In this document: one piece after another, positions 36,442 through 45,513 of the stretch
Numbering within the stretch: position 1 is the stretch's first letter
Layout: every line of letters starts with the position of its first letter
Program-made: the position numbers and the translations under genes
Notes under the pieces: model-generated
Databases searched by the model: none
Seen by the model: the letters and a program-made list of their open reading frames with translations, nothing else
Told to the model about the DNA's origin: nothing
DNA from: Streptomyces caelestis
GTDB taxonomy: Bacteria; Actinomycetota; Actinomycetes; Streptomycetales; Streptomycetaceae
Assembly (NCBI RefSeq): GCF_001279005.1
Contig: NZ_LGCN01000002.1
Span: 1 to 64,000, forward strand
Reading direction: 5' to 3'
Length of the DNA stretch: 64,000 nt

Positions 36442-37932
36442 ATGAACGACCACATCCAGCCCGACGGCTCGGACGCGTACGAGGGTGCGCACGAGCACGA
36501 CCACGGGGCGCTGGGCGATGCCGAGTTCGCGGAGTTCATGGAGCTCGCCGCGGAGGAGGGCTTCGACCTCGAGGACGTCGAGGGCGCCATCGAGGCGGCG
36601 GGCCACGGCCCGCTGCCCGTGCTCGCCGTCGTCGGCCGCCCCAACGTCGGCAAGTCGACCCTGGTGAACCGCATCATCGGCCGTCGTGAGGCGGTCGTCG
36701 AGGACAAGCCGGGCGTCACCCGCGACCGCGTCACCTACGAGGCCGAGTGGGCGGGCCGCCGCTTCAAGGTCGTCGACACCGGCGGCTGGGAGCAGGACGT
36801 CCTCGGCATCGACGCCTCCGTGGCCGCCCAGGCCGAGTACGCCATCGAGGCCGCCGACGCGGTCGTCTTCGTCGTGGACGCCAAGGTCGGCGCGACCGAC
36901 ACCGACGAGGCCGTCGTCCGGCTGCTGCGCAAGGCCGGCAAGCCGGTCGTGCTGTGCGCCAACAAGGTGGACGGCCCGAGCGGCGAGGCCGACGCGTCCT
37001 ACCTGTGGTCCCTGGGCCTGGGGGAGCCGCACCCGGTCTCCGCGCTGCACGGCCGCGGCACCGGCGACATGCTGGACCAGGTCCTGGAGGCCCTTCCGGA
37101 GGCCCCGGCGCAGACCTTCGGCGCCGCCGTCGGCGGCCCCCGCCGGATCGCCCTGATCGGCAGGCCCAACGTCGGCAAGTCCTCCCTGCTGAACAAGGTC
37201 GCGGGCGAGGAGCGGGTCGTCGTCAACGAACTCGCCGGCACCACCCGTGACCCGGTCGACGAGATGATCGAACTCGGCGGCAAGACCTGGAAGTTCGTCG
37301 ACACCGCGGGCATCCGCAAGCGCGTCCACCTCCAGCAGGGCGCCGACTACTACGCCTCGCTGCGCACCGCCGCCGCCGTCGAGAAGGCGGAGGTGGCCGT
37401 CGTCCTCATCGACGCCGCCGACTCCATCTCGGTGCAGGACCAGCGGATCGTCACCATGGCCGTGGAGGCGGGCCGTGCGCTCGTCCTCGCGTACAACAAG
37501 TGGGACACCCTCGACGAGGAGCGCCGCTACTACCTGGAGCGGGAGATCGAGACCGAGCTCGGCCAGGTGGCGTGGGCGCCCCGGGTGAACGTCTCGGCGC
37601 GCACCGGCCGGCACATGGAGAAGCTGGTCCCGGCCATCGAGGCGGCCCTGGAGGGCTGGGAGACCCGGGTTCCGACGGGCAGGCTGAACGCCTTCCTCGG
37701 CGAGCTGGTCGCCGCCCACCCGCACCCCGTGCGGGGCGGCAAGCAGCCGCGCATCCTGTTCGGCACCCAGGCCGGCACCAAGCCGCCGCGGTTCGTGCTG
37801 TTCGCCTCCGGCTTCATCGAGGCGGGCTACCGGCGCTTCATCGAGCGTCGGCTGCGCGAGGAGTTCGGCTTCGAGGGGACGCCGATCCACATCTCCGTGC
37901 GGGTGCGGGAGAAGCGCGGCAAGAAGAAGTAG
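36442..37932 (+). CDS. der: Ribosome biogenesis GTPase Der (EngA)
   Basis: This 496-aa tandem GTPase has G1 motifs GRPNVGKST (about residue 66) and GRPNVGKSS (about 239), DTGG and DTAG G3 motifs, and NKVD and NKWD G4 motifs, followed by a KH-like C-terminal domain ([19 protein letters not shown]). It functions in 50S subunit assembly. Residues 1-55 form an acidic N-terminal extension ([20 protein letters not shown]) typical of actinobacterial versions. A 40-nt perfect inverted repeat follows the stop codon. Confidence 0.96.
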   Translation: MNDHIQPDGSDAYEGAHEHDHGALGDAEFAEFMELAAEEGFDLEDVEGAIEAAGHGPLPVLAVVGRPNVGKSTLVNRIIGRREAVVEDKPGVTRDRVTYEAEWAGRRFKVVDTGGWEQDVLGIDASVAAQAEYAIEAADAVVFVVDAKVGATDTDEAVVRLLRKAGKPVVLCANKVDGPSGEADASYLWSLGLGEPHPVSALHGRGTGDMLDQVLEALPEAPAQTFGAAVGGPRRIALIGRPNVGKSSLLNKVAGEERVVVNELAGTTRDPVDEMIELGGKTWKFVDTAGIRKRVHLQQGADYYASLRTAAAVEKAEVAVVLIDAADSISVQDQRIVTMAVEAGRALVLAYNKWDTLDEERRYYLEREIETELGQVAWAPRVNVSARTGRHMEKLVPAIEAALEGWETRVPTGRLNAFLGELVAAHPHPVRGGKQPRILFGTQAGTKPPRFVLFASGFIEAGYRRFIERRLREEFGFEGTPIHISVRVREKRGKKK

Positions 37933-37945
37933 CCGACGGCGGACA

Positions 37946-37985
37946 CGGTGAAGGGGCGGCCCCCGCGGGGGCCGCCCCTTCACCG
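37946..37985. terminator. Bidirectional terminator after der
   Basis: A 40-nt perfectly self-complementary sequence (CGGTGAAGGGGCGGCCCC and its complement) lies between the convergent stops of der (37932) and the hypothetical gene ending at 37995. It can terminate in both directions. Confidence 0.85.
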
Positions 37986-37994
37986 TGCCTCGGG

Positions 37995-38426
37995 TCAGGC
38001 GCCCCTGCGCGGGGCCGGCGGCAGCCCGGCCGGCACGTGGTGCATCCCGGAGGCGGGCCGGCCGACCGTGCCGACCCGCTGCCACTGCGGCCCGGCGCCC
38101 TGGCGGCCGCCGCCCGCGCCCGCGCCGTGGGCGCCGCTCACGAGGGAGGCGCCGAACGTGCTCGGGCTCTCGTCGTCGTACGAGCCCGTCCTGTGCGGGA
38201 TGTTCCCGAAGGCGGTGAAGCCCAGCTCCTCCTCGCCGCTGCGGTCACCCGGCAGCGAACGGAAGGACTTGACGTACTCGGTGTAGAGGGCGTCGTAGAT
38301 CGGTGTGGCCGAGAGGCCGCTCCGGGAGACCTGCGCCGGACGCACGGGTGCGGGGACCGAGGCGAGGGACTGGCGGCGGGGAACGTCGTATGCGTGCACG
38401 TATGTCCAAACGACCCCGTGCCGCAA
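37995..38426 (-). CDS. Hypothetical protein with conserved-looking N-terminal half
   Basis: The product is 143 aa from TTG 38426, or 134 aa from GTG 38399 (MHAYDVPRRQSLA...). The middle part, ATPIYDALYTEYVKSFRSLP followed by GDRSGEEELGFTAFGNIPHR, looks like a real short domain; the C-terminal third is Gly/Pro/Ala-rich. There is no signal peptide or membrane segment. I do not recognise the family. Neither start has a strong ribosome site. It lies on the same strand as the hypothetical gene upstream (start 39270) after a 61-nt gap. Confidence 0.65.
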   Translation of the reverse strand: MRHGVVWTYVHAYDVPRRQSLASVPAPVRPAQVSRSGLSATPIYDALYTEYVKSFRSLPGDRSGEEELGFTAFGNIPHRTGSYDDESPSTFGASLVSGAHGAGAGGGRQGAGPQWQRVGTVGRPASGMHHVPAGLPPAPRRGA

Positions 38427-38487
38427 GGGATGCGGCCCTTTCGCGGCATTCGTCGGCGGTGTTCCGGCCGGGCGCCGGCGGGCCCGG

Positions 38488-39270
38488 TCAGAGGCCGGCG
38501 AGGGGCAGTGCGGCGGCGACGAGCTTGCCGTTCGCCGCCGCCTTGTCCAGCGCGTCGCGCAGCAGGTCCTCGCGCGGCTGGCGGCCGATCGAGCCGACCG
38601 GGGCCGCGAACATCAGCACCCGCTGGTGCTTGTTGGCGGCCGACCGCCAGCCGTCGGTGACCTGGAGCGGCTGGTGCGCCTGCCACCAGGCCACCGGACG
38701 GCCACCGGCCGGGTTCGGCTGGAGCACGGCGTGCAGCTGCCCCGCGGCGAGCAGCACCGACCAGCCGTGCAGTGCCGGCGGCAGGGCCGACAGCTCGGTC
38801 AGGGGCATGAAGCCCTGCTCGATGAGGAGCGGCAGGAAGTCGTCGCCGGACCCGGGCGAACCGGGCCGCGCGACCGGCGCGGTCGGCTCCACGACCAGGG
38901 CCGGGTGCAGCTCCCCGGAGATCAGGACCAGTCCGCTGGTCACTCCGAGCACGGCCTGCTCGGGGGCGGCCTGCGCGGACGCCGGCTCCCCGGTGTCGCC
39001 GCCGATGGCCCGTACGGCCCCCTGGAGCTGTTCCTCGGTGACCTGGACGACCTGCGAGGGCAGGCAGCCGGCGTGGGCGAAGGCGAGGACGGCGGTCTCG
39101 TCCCCGACGAACAGGACGGTGCTGGTGCGCTCCTGCCCGGTGTCGCCCGGGGTGCGGCAGGAGGTGCAGTCGTAACTGCCCGGGGCGGACTCCCCGGCGA
39201 GCAGGCGGGCTGCTTCTTCGTCGCCGATCTCGGCGCGTACCTCGTCGCTGACGTCGAGCATGCGCGGCAC
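38488..39270 (-). CDS. Hypothetical protein, cytoplasmic, two-lobed
   Basis: The 260-aa protein starts at GTG 39270 with GGGAG 8 nt upstream (MPRMLDVSDEVRAEIGDEEAA). A CTSCRTPGDTG segment (about residue 33) could bind a metal or be redox-active. Two repeated-looking lobes follow, each with a beta-rich stretch (VLFVGDETAVLAFAHAGCLP; WSVLLAAGQLHAVLQPNPAG). No known domain was recognised. It has no signal peptide. The longer open frame upstream to 39348 has no support. Confidence 0.72.
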   Translation of the reverse strand: MPRMLDVSDEVRAEIGDEEAARLLAGESAPGSYDCTSCRTPGDTGQERTSTVLFVGDETAVLAFAHAGCLPSQVVQVTEEQLQGAVRAIGGDTGEPASAQAAPEQAVLGVTSGLVLISGELHPALVVEPTAPVARPGSPGSGDDFLPLLIEQGFMPLTELSALPPALHGWSVLLAAGQLHAVLQPNPAGGRPVAWWQAHQPLQVTDGWRSAANKHQRVLMFAAPVGSIGRQPREDLLRDALDKAAANGKLVAAALPLAGL

Positions 39271-40467
<1,197 letters not shown>

Positions 40468-40492
40468 GCCGCCCCCTCGCCCGGGACACGGC

Positions 40493-40522
40493 GCCCCGTC
40501 CGGCCGGACGGCCGGACGGGGC
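40493..40522. terminator. Bidirectional terminator, Rpf gene / LivF-like gene
   Basis: A 13-bp stem (40493-40505 with 40510-40522) closes a 4-nt loop, between the convergent stops at 40467 and 40524. Confidence 0.8.
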
Positions 40523-40523
40523 C

Positions 40524-41186
40524 CTACGGCCGCCGCGCGGAGGCGGACCGGCCGAGTTCGCCGGCCTCCCCGGCGAACACCACCGCGCCACGGCGCAGCA
40601 CGTACACGAAGGCGGGCCGGCCGTGCAGGGCGGGCGGCAGCCGCTGCTCGGCGACCACCACGCACGCGTCGAGCGCGGCCAGCAGCGCGTACGTACGGGC
40701 CGCGACCGCCGGCGCCATGCCCTGGGCGGGCTCGTCGAGGAGCACCACGCGCGCATCCGCCCGGAAGGCCCGGCAGAGGGCCAGCATCCGCTGCTCGCCC
40801 CCGGAGAGCGTGCCGGCCCGGCGCTCCAGCAGCGGACGCAGCCACGGGTAGGCGTCGAGGGCGCGAGCGGGGTCGGGGGCGGTGAGGGCGAGGTTCTCCC
40901 GCACGGTGAGGGAACCGAACACGGCCCGCCGCTCCGGCACCAGGCACAGCCCGCGCCGGGCCCGCTCGTACGCCGGTACGCCGGTCACGTCCCGCCCGTC
41001 CCACACCACGGCCCCGCCGGACAGCGGCACGTCGCCGGCCAGCGCGCGCAGGGCGGTCGTCCGGCCGGAGCCGTTGCGGCCCAGCAGCACGGTGAGACCG
41101 GGGCCGGGCGCGACGAGGGTGACGCCGTGCAGGGCCTCCAGGGGGCCGTGCCGCACGCGCGCGCGGCGCAGGGCGATGACGGTCAC
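40524..41186 (-). CDS. LivF-like ABC ATPase with degenerate Walker A
   Basis: This 220-aa branched-chain-amino-acid-type ATPase is coupled to the fusion gene by a 4-nt overlap. The signature TLSGGEQRMLALCRAF and Walker B RVVLLDEPAQGMAP are normal, and ERRAVFGSLTVRENL matches LivF. The Walker A reads LLGRNGSGRTTALRALAG: the invariant Lys is Arg (codon CGG on the minus strand). This would weaken or abolish ATP hydrolysis at that site, leaving the LivG half as the main motor. At 220 aa it is slightly short for LivF (about 235). Confidence 0.88.
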   Translation of the reverse strand: MTVIALRRARVRHGPLEALHGVTLVAPGPGLTVLLGRNGSGRTTALRALAGDVPLSGGAVVWDGRDVTGVPAYERARRGLCLVPERRAVFGSLTVRENLALTAPDPARALDAYPWLRPLLERRAGTLSGGEQRMLALCRAFRADARVVLLDEPAQGMAPAVAARTYALLAALDACVVVAEQRLPPALHGRPAFVYVLRRGAVVFAGEAGELGRSASARRP

Positions 41187-44100
41187 GGGCCGGCCGCCTC
41201 CCCGAGGGCGTCCAGGACGTCCCCGGGCGGTCCGGAGGCGACGATCCGGCCCGCCGTCATCACGTGCACGACGTCGGCGAGGCCGGCGACCAGGTCGAGA
41301 TCGTGCTCCACGACCAGGAGCGCCGTGCCGTCGGCGGCCAGCGCCCCCAGGATCCGGGCCAGCGCGGTGACCTCGGCGTCGTCGAGACCGGCGGCGGGTT
41401 CGTCGAGCAGCAGCACGCGCGGGGCGGCGGCGAGGGCCCGCGCGAGCTCCACCCGGCGCAGCGTCCCGGTGGGCAGCCCGGCGGCGGGCCGCGCCCTCAT
41501 CGGCCCGTCGAGCCCGAAGAGCCGCAGCGTCCGCTCCACCGCGCCGGGATCGGGCGGCCGGCCCTGCTCGGCGCCGACGCGCACGTTCTCGGCGACGGTC
41601 AGCGTCGGGAAGACCGCCAGCTGCTGGAACGTCCGCGCGATCCCGAGCCGGGTGCGGGTGTGCGCGGGCAGCCGCGTGACGTCCCGTCCGTCGAGCGTGA
41701 CCGACCCCCGTGCGGGGCGCAGGGTCCCCGCCAGACAGTGGAACAGCGTGCTCTTCCCGGCCCCGTTGGGCCCGACGACGGCGGCCACCCGCCCGGCCGG
41801 GACGTCCAGGTCCACCCCGTCCAGCGCGGTGAACCCGCCGTAACGGACCCGCAGACCGCGGGCGGCGAGCACAGGGGGGCCCGGGACCGGTGCAAAGACC
41901 CCCGTGCGCCGACGCCCCGCCGGGGGCCGGCCCCCGCCCGCACGCGCCGGCCCGGGGACGCCCCCCGCCGGGCGGCGCGCCGGACCGGACGGCTCCCGGG
42001 CCCGCGCGGGGGAAGGTCCCCCCGGCGCCCCCCGGCCCGCCGGCCCGTCACCCGAGGACCCCCCGGCCGCCGGTTCCTCCTCGTGCGGGTGGACCGGTGG
42101 CCGCTCGGCGGGGTGCCTGTCACCGGTGGTCCTCCGGTCCGCGCGGTCCTGCCGTTGCGGGGGGCCGTGGTCCGGTGAGTCCTCGGCCGTGGGTTCCGCC
42201 TCGTGGGGGTGGACCGGTGGCCGCCCGGTGGCGCGCTCGTCCCCGGTGGTTCTCCGGTCCGTGCCGACCTGCCGCGGGGGCGGGGCGTCGGCGGAGCGGT
42301 GCGGTGGCGCCGTTCGCGGGCCGCCGGTGGCCGCGGGGCGACCGGCGGCCGCCGTGCCCGGCCCGCCGGTCCGGGCGCCGGGGGCGCCACGTTCCGACGC
42401 CCCGGTCCGGGGACCGGTGCCCTGTTCGCCCGGTTCCCCGGCCCGGGTGTCCGGTCGTGGCCCGGCGCTCGTCGACGTCGCGCCCGCCGGGACCCTGGAC
42501 GGCCCCGGCGGCGGCCCCGGCGGGCTCAGGCGGGCGCGGAGGCGTGCGGCCAAGGGCGTCGGCGCCGGGCGGGGCCGGACGCGGAGCCGGTCCGCCGCGT
42601 CGCGCAGGGTCTGGTGGGGACCGTCCGGGAAGCGGCCGGACAGGACCGCCAGGACGCCGACCACCGCCGCCGCCACACCCCCGCGCGCGCCCGCGTCCAG
42701 GCCGACCAGGAGGGCCGCGGCGAGGAGGGCGCCCAGGGTGCTGTCGGCGCCCAGGACCACCACCGCGGCGAACCACAGCAGACCCCGTACGGGGTCGTAC
42801 GCGGCCGGGTCGAAGGCGCGCAGCCCCATGCCGAGCATGCCTCCGCCGAGCGCGGCCAGCGCGGCGCCGGAGACGAACGCGAGGAGTTTCAGCGACGGCA
42901 CGCGCACGCCCGCCGCCCGCGCCCCCGCCTCGTGGTCCCGCATCGCCGCCAGGGCGCGGCCCGTGCGGCCCCGGCGCAGCGCCCGGGCCGCGAGGAGCGC
43001 GCACGCCAGGAGGACCAGTTCCAGCACGTAGTACTCCCGGTCGCCGTCGAAGCCCGCCGGGCGGTCCAGGGACAGTCCGGCCGTGGCGTACGGCTGGTCG
43101 AAGACGAAACGGCTCACCCCGACGCCCACCGCGAACGTCGCCAGCGCCAGCGCGAGCCCCCGGCGGCCGATCGCCGGCCAGCCGGTCAGCACGCCCAGCG
43201 GAGCGACCAGGACGACCGCCACCGCGAGCGCGGCCAGCTCCGGCAGCCGGGGCAGGCCGGGGAAGCGGCCGGCCGCCAGCAGCGCCGTGAAAAGGGCGCC
43301 CAGACCCGCGTACGCCGCCTGCCCGAGCGAGATCTGTCCGCCCCGGCCGGTGACGACCACCAGCGACAGCAGCACCACCCCGAGCGCCGGCACCTGTACC
43401 GCCGTGTGCAGATCGCGCCCGGCGAAGCCCAGCGGCAGCAGGAACAGCACCCCGGCCACGATCCACGCGCCCGGCGGAGCGGGCGCCCGCGCGGTGGCGG
43501 GGCGCGGGAGCGCGTCGCGCGTGCCGACCCCGGGCAGCACCAGGGCGGCGACCAGCAGCGCCACGACGAAGAGGTTGGCGCCGACCGCCTGCAGCAACGG
43601 CTCGCCCCACCCGGACGGGTGCAGCCGCGTCAGCTGACTCTGCGCCACCCCGATGCCGAGCGCGACGACCACCGCCACCACCGGACCGCGCATCCGCGCG
43701 GCGACCGCGACCGCCATCACCTCCATCACGAGCAGCGGCAGCCCGTACGGGTCGAGCCGCACGTACGGCGCCAGCAGCACGCCGGTCAGACCGGCCGTGA
43801 ACGAGCCGAACGCCCAGCCCGCCGCCGCCACCCGGTCCGCGTCCACACCGACGAGCACGGCCAGCCGGCGGTCGTCCACGACGGCCCGCAGCTCCCGCCC
43901 GAACCGCGTCCGGCGGACCACCGCCCCGACCCCGACGGCCAGTACCGCCACCACCGCCAGCTGTCCCCACGGCTCCGCCGGGACCAGCACCGGCGCGTCG
44001 TCCCGCGCCCCCCGCCCCCACAGCAGCGCCGCCCCGCCCACCAGCAGCACGAACACCCCGATGGACGCCACCAGAGTCCGCGCCGGATCACCGCCCCCGA

Positions 44101-44371
44101 CGGACAGCGGCCGGAACACGAGCCGCTCCAGCACCACCCCGATCCCCGGCGCCAGCACCAGCAGCGTCAGCGCGGCGGCCCACCACAGCGGCCAGCCCCG
44201 GTCGACCACCAGGCCGCGCAGCGCATAGGCGCACACCATCGCGATCGCGCCGTGCGCGAAGTTCAGCACCCCGGTCGCCCGGTACGTCACGATCAGGCCG
44301 ATCCCGGTGAGCGCCGCCGCGGCGCCCACCGACAGACCGGCCAGCGTGAGGTCGTACGTCAGCGAGGACAT
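41183..44371 (-). CDS. LivH-LivM-LivG triple-fusion ABC transporter protein
   Basis: One uninterrupted 1062-aa reading frame joins three normally separate subunits. Residues 1-290 are LivH permease (VTYRATGVLNFAHGAIAMVC near 28-47; several TM helices). Residues about 300-600 are LivM (TGRGGQISLGQAAYAGLGAL; RALAAMRDHEAGARAAGVRV; LGADSTLGALLAAALLVGLD). Residues about 600-815 are a Pro/Arg/Gly-rich linker containing a duplicated 40-residue unit. Residues about 818-1062 are LivG: Walker A VGPNGAGKSTLFHCL, a Q-loop-region FQQLAVFPTLTVAEN, Walker B VLLLDEPAAGLDD, with TLRRVELARALAAA as a divergent signature. In the LivG part the usual LSGG is replaced by LPTGTLRR. The start at 44371 lies 10 nt after the upstream membrane-protein gene on this strand. 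Confidence 0.85.
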   Translation of the reverse strand: MSSLTYDLTLAGLSVGAAAALTGIGLIVTYRATGVLNFAHGAIAMVCAYALRGLVVDRGWPLWWAAALTLLVLAPGIGVVLERLVFRPLSVGGGDPARTLVASIGVFVLLVGGAALLWGRGARDDAPVLVPAEPWGQLAVVAVLAVGVGAVVRRTRFGRELRAVVDDRRLAVLVGVDADRVAAAGWAFGSFTAGLTGVLLAPYVRLDPYGLPLLVMEVMAVAVAARMRGPVVAVVVALGIGVAQSQLTRLHPSGWGEPLLQAVGANLFVVALLVAALVLPGVGTRDALPRPATARAPAPPGAWIVAGVLFLLPLGFAGRDLHTAVQVPALGVVLLSLVVVTGRGGQISLGQAAYAGLGALFTALLAAGRFPGLPRLPELAALAVAVVLVAPLGVLTGWPAIGRRGLALALATFAVGVGVSRFVFDQPYATAGLSLDRPAGFDGDREYYVLELVLLACALLAARALRRGRTGRALAAMRDHEAGARAAGVRVPSLKLLAFVSGAALAALGGGMLGMGLRAFDPAAYDPVRGLLWFAAVVVLGADSTLGALLAAALLVGLDAGARGGVAAAVVGVLAVLSGRFPDGPHQTLRDAADRLRVRPRPAPTPLAARLRARLSPPGPPPGPSRVPAGATSTSAGPRPDTRAGEPGEQGTGPRTGASERGAPGARTGGPGTAAAGRPAATGGPRTAPPHRSADAPPPRQVGTDRRTTGDERATGRPPVHPHEAEPTAEDSPDHGPPQRQDRADRRTTGDRHPAERPPVHPHEEEPAAGGSSGDGPAGRGAPGGPSPARAREPSGPARRPAGGVPGPARAGGGRPPAGRRRTGVFAPVPGPPVLAARGLRVRYGGFTALDGVDLDVPAGRVAAVVGPNGAGKSTLFHCLAGTLRPARGSVTLDGRDVTRLPAHTRTRLGIARTFQQLAVFPTLTVAENVRVGAEQGRPPDPGAVERTLRLFGLDGPMRARPAAGLPTGTLRRVELARALAAAPRVLLLDEPAAGLDDAEVTALARILGALAADGTALLVVEHDLDLVAGLADVVHVMTAGRIVASGPPGDVLDALGEAAGP
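42055..42295 (-). repeat. Two tandem 120-nt units in the LivHMG linker
   Basis: The linker encodes two copies of a unit of about 40 residues containing DRRTTGD...RPPVHPHE-x-EP, spaced exactly 40 codons apart; a third partial PP-x-RQ...DRRTTGD precedes them. DNA identity is high over TGGACCGGTGGCCG and CCTCCGGTCC words. The pattern points to duplication within the linker after, or together with, gene fusion. Confidence 0.7.
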
Positions 44372-44381
44372 CGGCGAGGTC

Positions 44382-44858
44382 TCAGCCGGTCTCTTCGGCG
44401 GGTTCGCAGACCGGGCAGGGCTTCAGCCCACCGCTCGCGGCCAGCCTCCCGTCCACCAAAACCGCCTCCGCCTTCCCCGCGACCAGCGGACAGTCCGCGC
44501 GGTGCCACAGCGTCCCGCCCGGCACCGTCAGCGTCTCCCCGCTGACGGCCACCGGTCCGCCGGCCGGCCGCCCCGACTCGTCGGCGTCCGCCGACCCGGC
44601 GGCGACCAGCAGGGCGTACAGCTCCTCCACGCGTGTGGCGGCGACCGCGTCCCGGCCGTGGGCGAGCAGCACCGCCCCGGCGACGATCAGCGCGGCTCCG
44701 GGAAGGCTGCAGGAGGCCAGATAGGGCAGCTGCCGTTCGGCGTAGCGCTCGCCCGAGACGCCGTACCAGCCGATGACGCACAGCACCGCGCCGGCGGCGA
44801 GCGCGGTCCAGCCCGCCCGGAGGACGAGGTGCGCGATCCGCAGTCGGACTGTCCGCAT
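44382..44858 (-). CDS. Small membrane protein with His/Cys metal-site-like tail
   Basis: This 158-aa protein begins MRTVRLRIAHLVLRAGWTAL. Two hydrophobic segments (about residues 14-34 and 48-66) span the membrane. The C-terminal part has WHRADCPLVAGK followed about 20 residues later by LKPCPVCEP: one His and three Cys in an order resembling a small zinc or Ada-like site. ATG 44858 is preferred; GTG 44867 is in frame and nearer to AGGGGG. It directly precedes the Liv fusion gene and probably belongs to its operon, perhaps as an accessory. The function is unknown. Confidence 0.7.
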   Translation of the reverse strand: MRTVRLRIAHLVLRAGWTALAAGAVLCVIGWYGVSGERYAERQLPYLASCSLPGAALIVAGAVLLAHGRDAVAATRVEELYALLVAAGSADADESGRPAGGPVAVSGETLTVPGGTLWHRADCPLVAGKAEAVLVDGRLAASGGLKPCPVCEPAEETG

Positions 44859-44940
44859 GGTTTGCACTATGCCCCCTGGAGGCCGACCCTGAAAGCACCG
44901 GGCGCGCAGGGTCCGGACCGACACCCGATTGGTGAGCCAG

Positions 44941-45513
44941 ATGGTTCTCGGCAGTGGCATCGGGCGGGGGAACATCCGGACGGGGCGCCGCCCACGGGCG
45001 GCGGGACGGGGCACGTCGCTGACCGCGGCGCTGTTCCTGCTCCTCGCGCCGGGCCTCGCGGCGTGCGGCGGCGACGGCGGCGGTGGCTACGGCTCGTCCC
45101 CCACCCCGTCGGCGGACGGTACGACGAGCGCACCGGCCAGCGCGCCCGCGGACCCGGGGGCGGCCGAGCGGGAGATCCGGCAGAACTGGGAGAAGTTCTT
45201 CGACCCCGCCACCCCGGTGGACGAGAAGAAGAAGCTCCTGCAGAACGGCGAGATGCTGGGCCCCGTGCTCGAGGCGTTCAGCGGTGACGACCGCGCCGGA
45301 CAGGTCCGGGCGAAGGTCACCGACGTCGCGTTCACCTCGCCGACCGAGGCGGACGTGACGTTCACGCTCACCCTCAGGGGCGCCACCGCCCTCCCGGACG
45401 CCTCCGGGACGTCCGTCGACGACGACGGCACCTGGAAGGTGTCGGTCAAGTCCCTGTGCGCGCTGGTGCGGCTGAGCGGCGATGAGTCGCCACCGGACAT
45501 CCCGGGCTGCTGA
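44941..45513 (+). CDS. Lipoprotein, MTB12-like domain
   Basis: This 190-aa protein has a basic N-terminus and a lipoprotein signal ending in APGLAACGG (about residues 30-38), then a Gly/Ser/Pro linker. The globular part (about 72-190: IRQNWEKFFDPATPVDEKKK, VTFTLTLRGATALPDASGTS, GTWKVSVKSLCALVRLSG) resembles the mycobacterial low-molecular-weight antigen MTB12 fold, a small alpha-beta domain of unknown role. ATG 44941 was chosen for GGTGAG 5 nt upstream; GTG 44932 is an alternative. The last 32 nt overlap the next gene. It is divergent from the Liv permease operon. Confidence 0.78.
   Translation: MVLGSGIGRGNIRTGRRPRAAGRGTSLTAALFLLLAPGLAACGGDGGGGYGSSPTPSADGTTSAPASAPADPGAAEREIRQNWEKFFDPATPVDEKKKLLQNGEMLGPVLEAFSGDDRAGQVRAKVTDVAFTSPTEADVTFTLTLRGATALPDASGTSVDDDGTWKVSVKSLCALVRLSGDESPPDIPGC

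Noticed and set aside
41183..44371. Three separate liv genes joined by a sequencing error
   Set aside because: The frame is continuous through both junctions and a linker of about 200 codons containing an in-frame 120-nt duplication, without internal ribosome sites in good positions; an error remains possible but is not needed.
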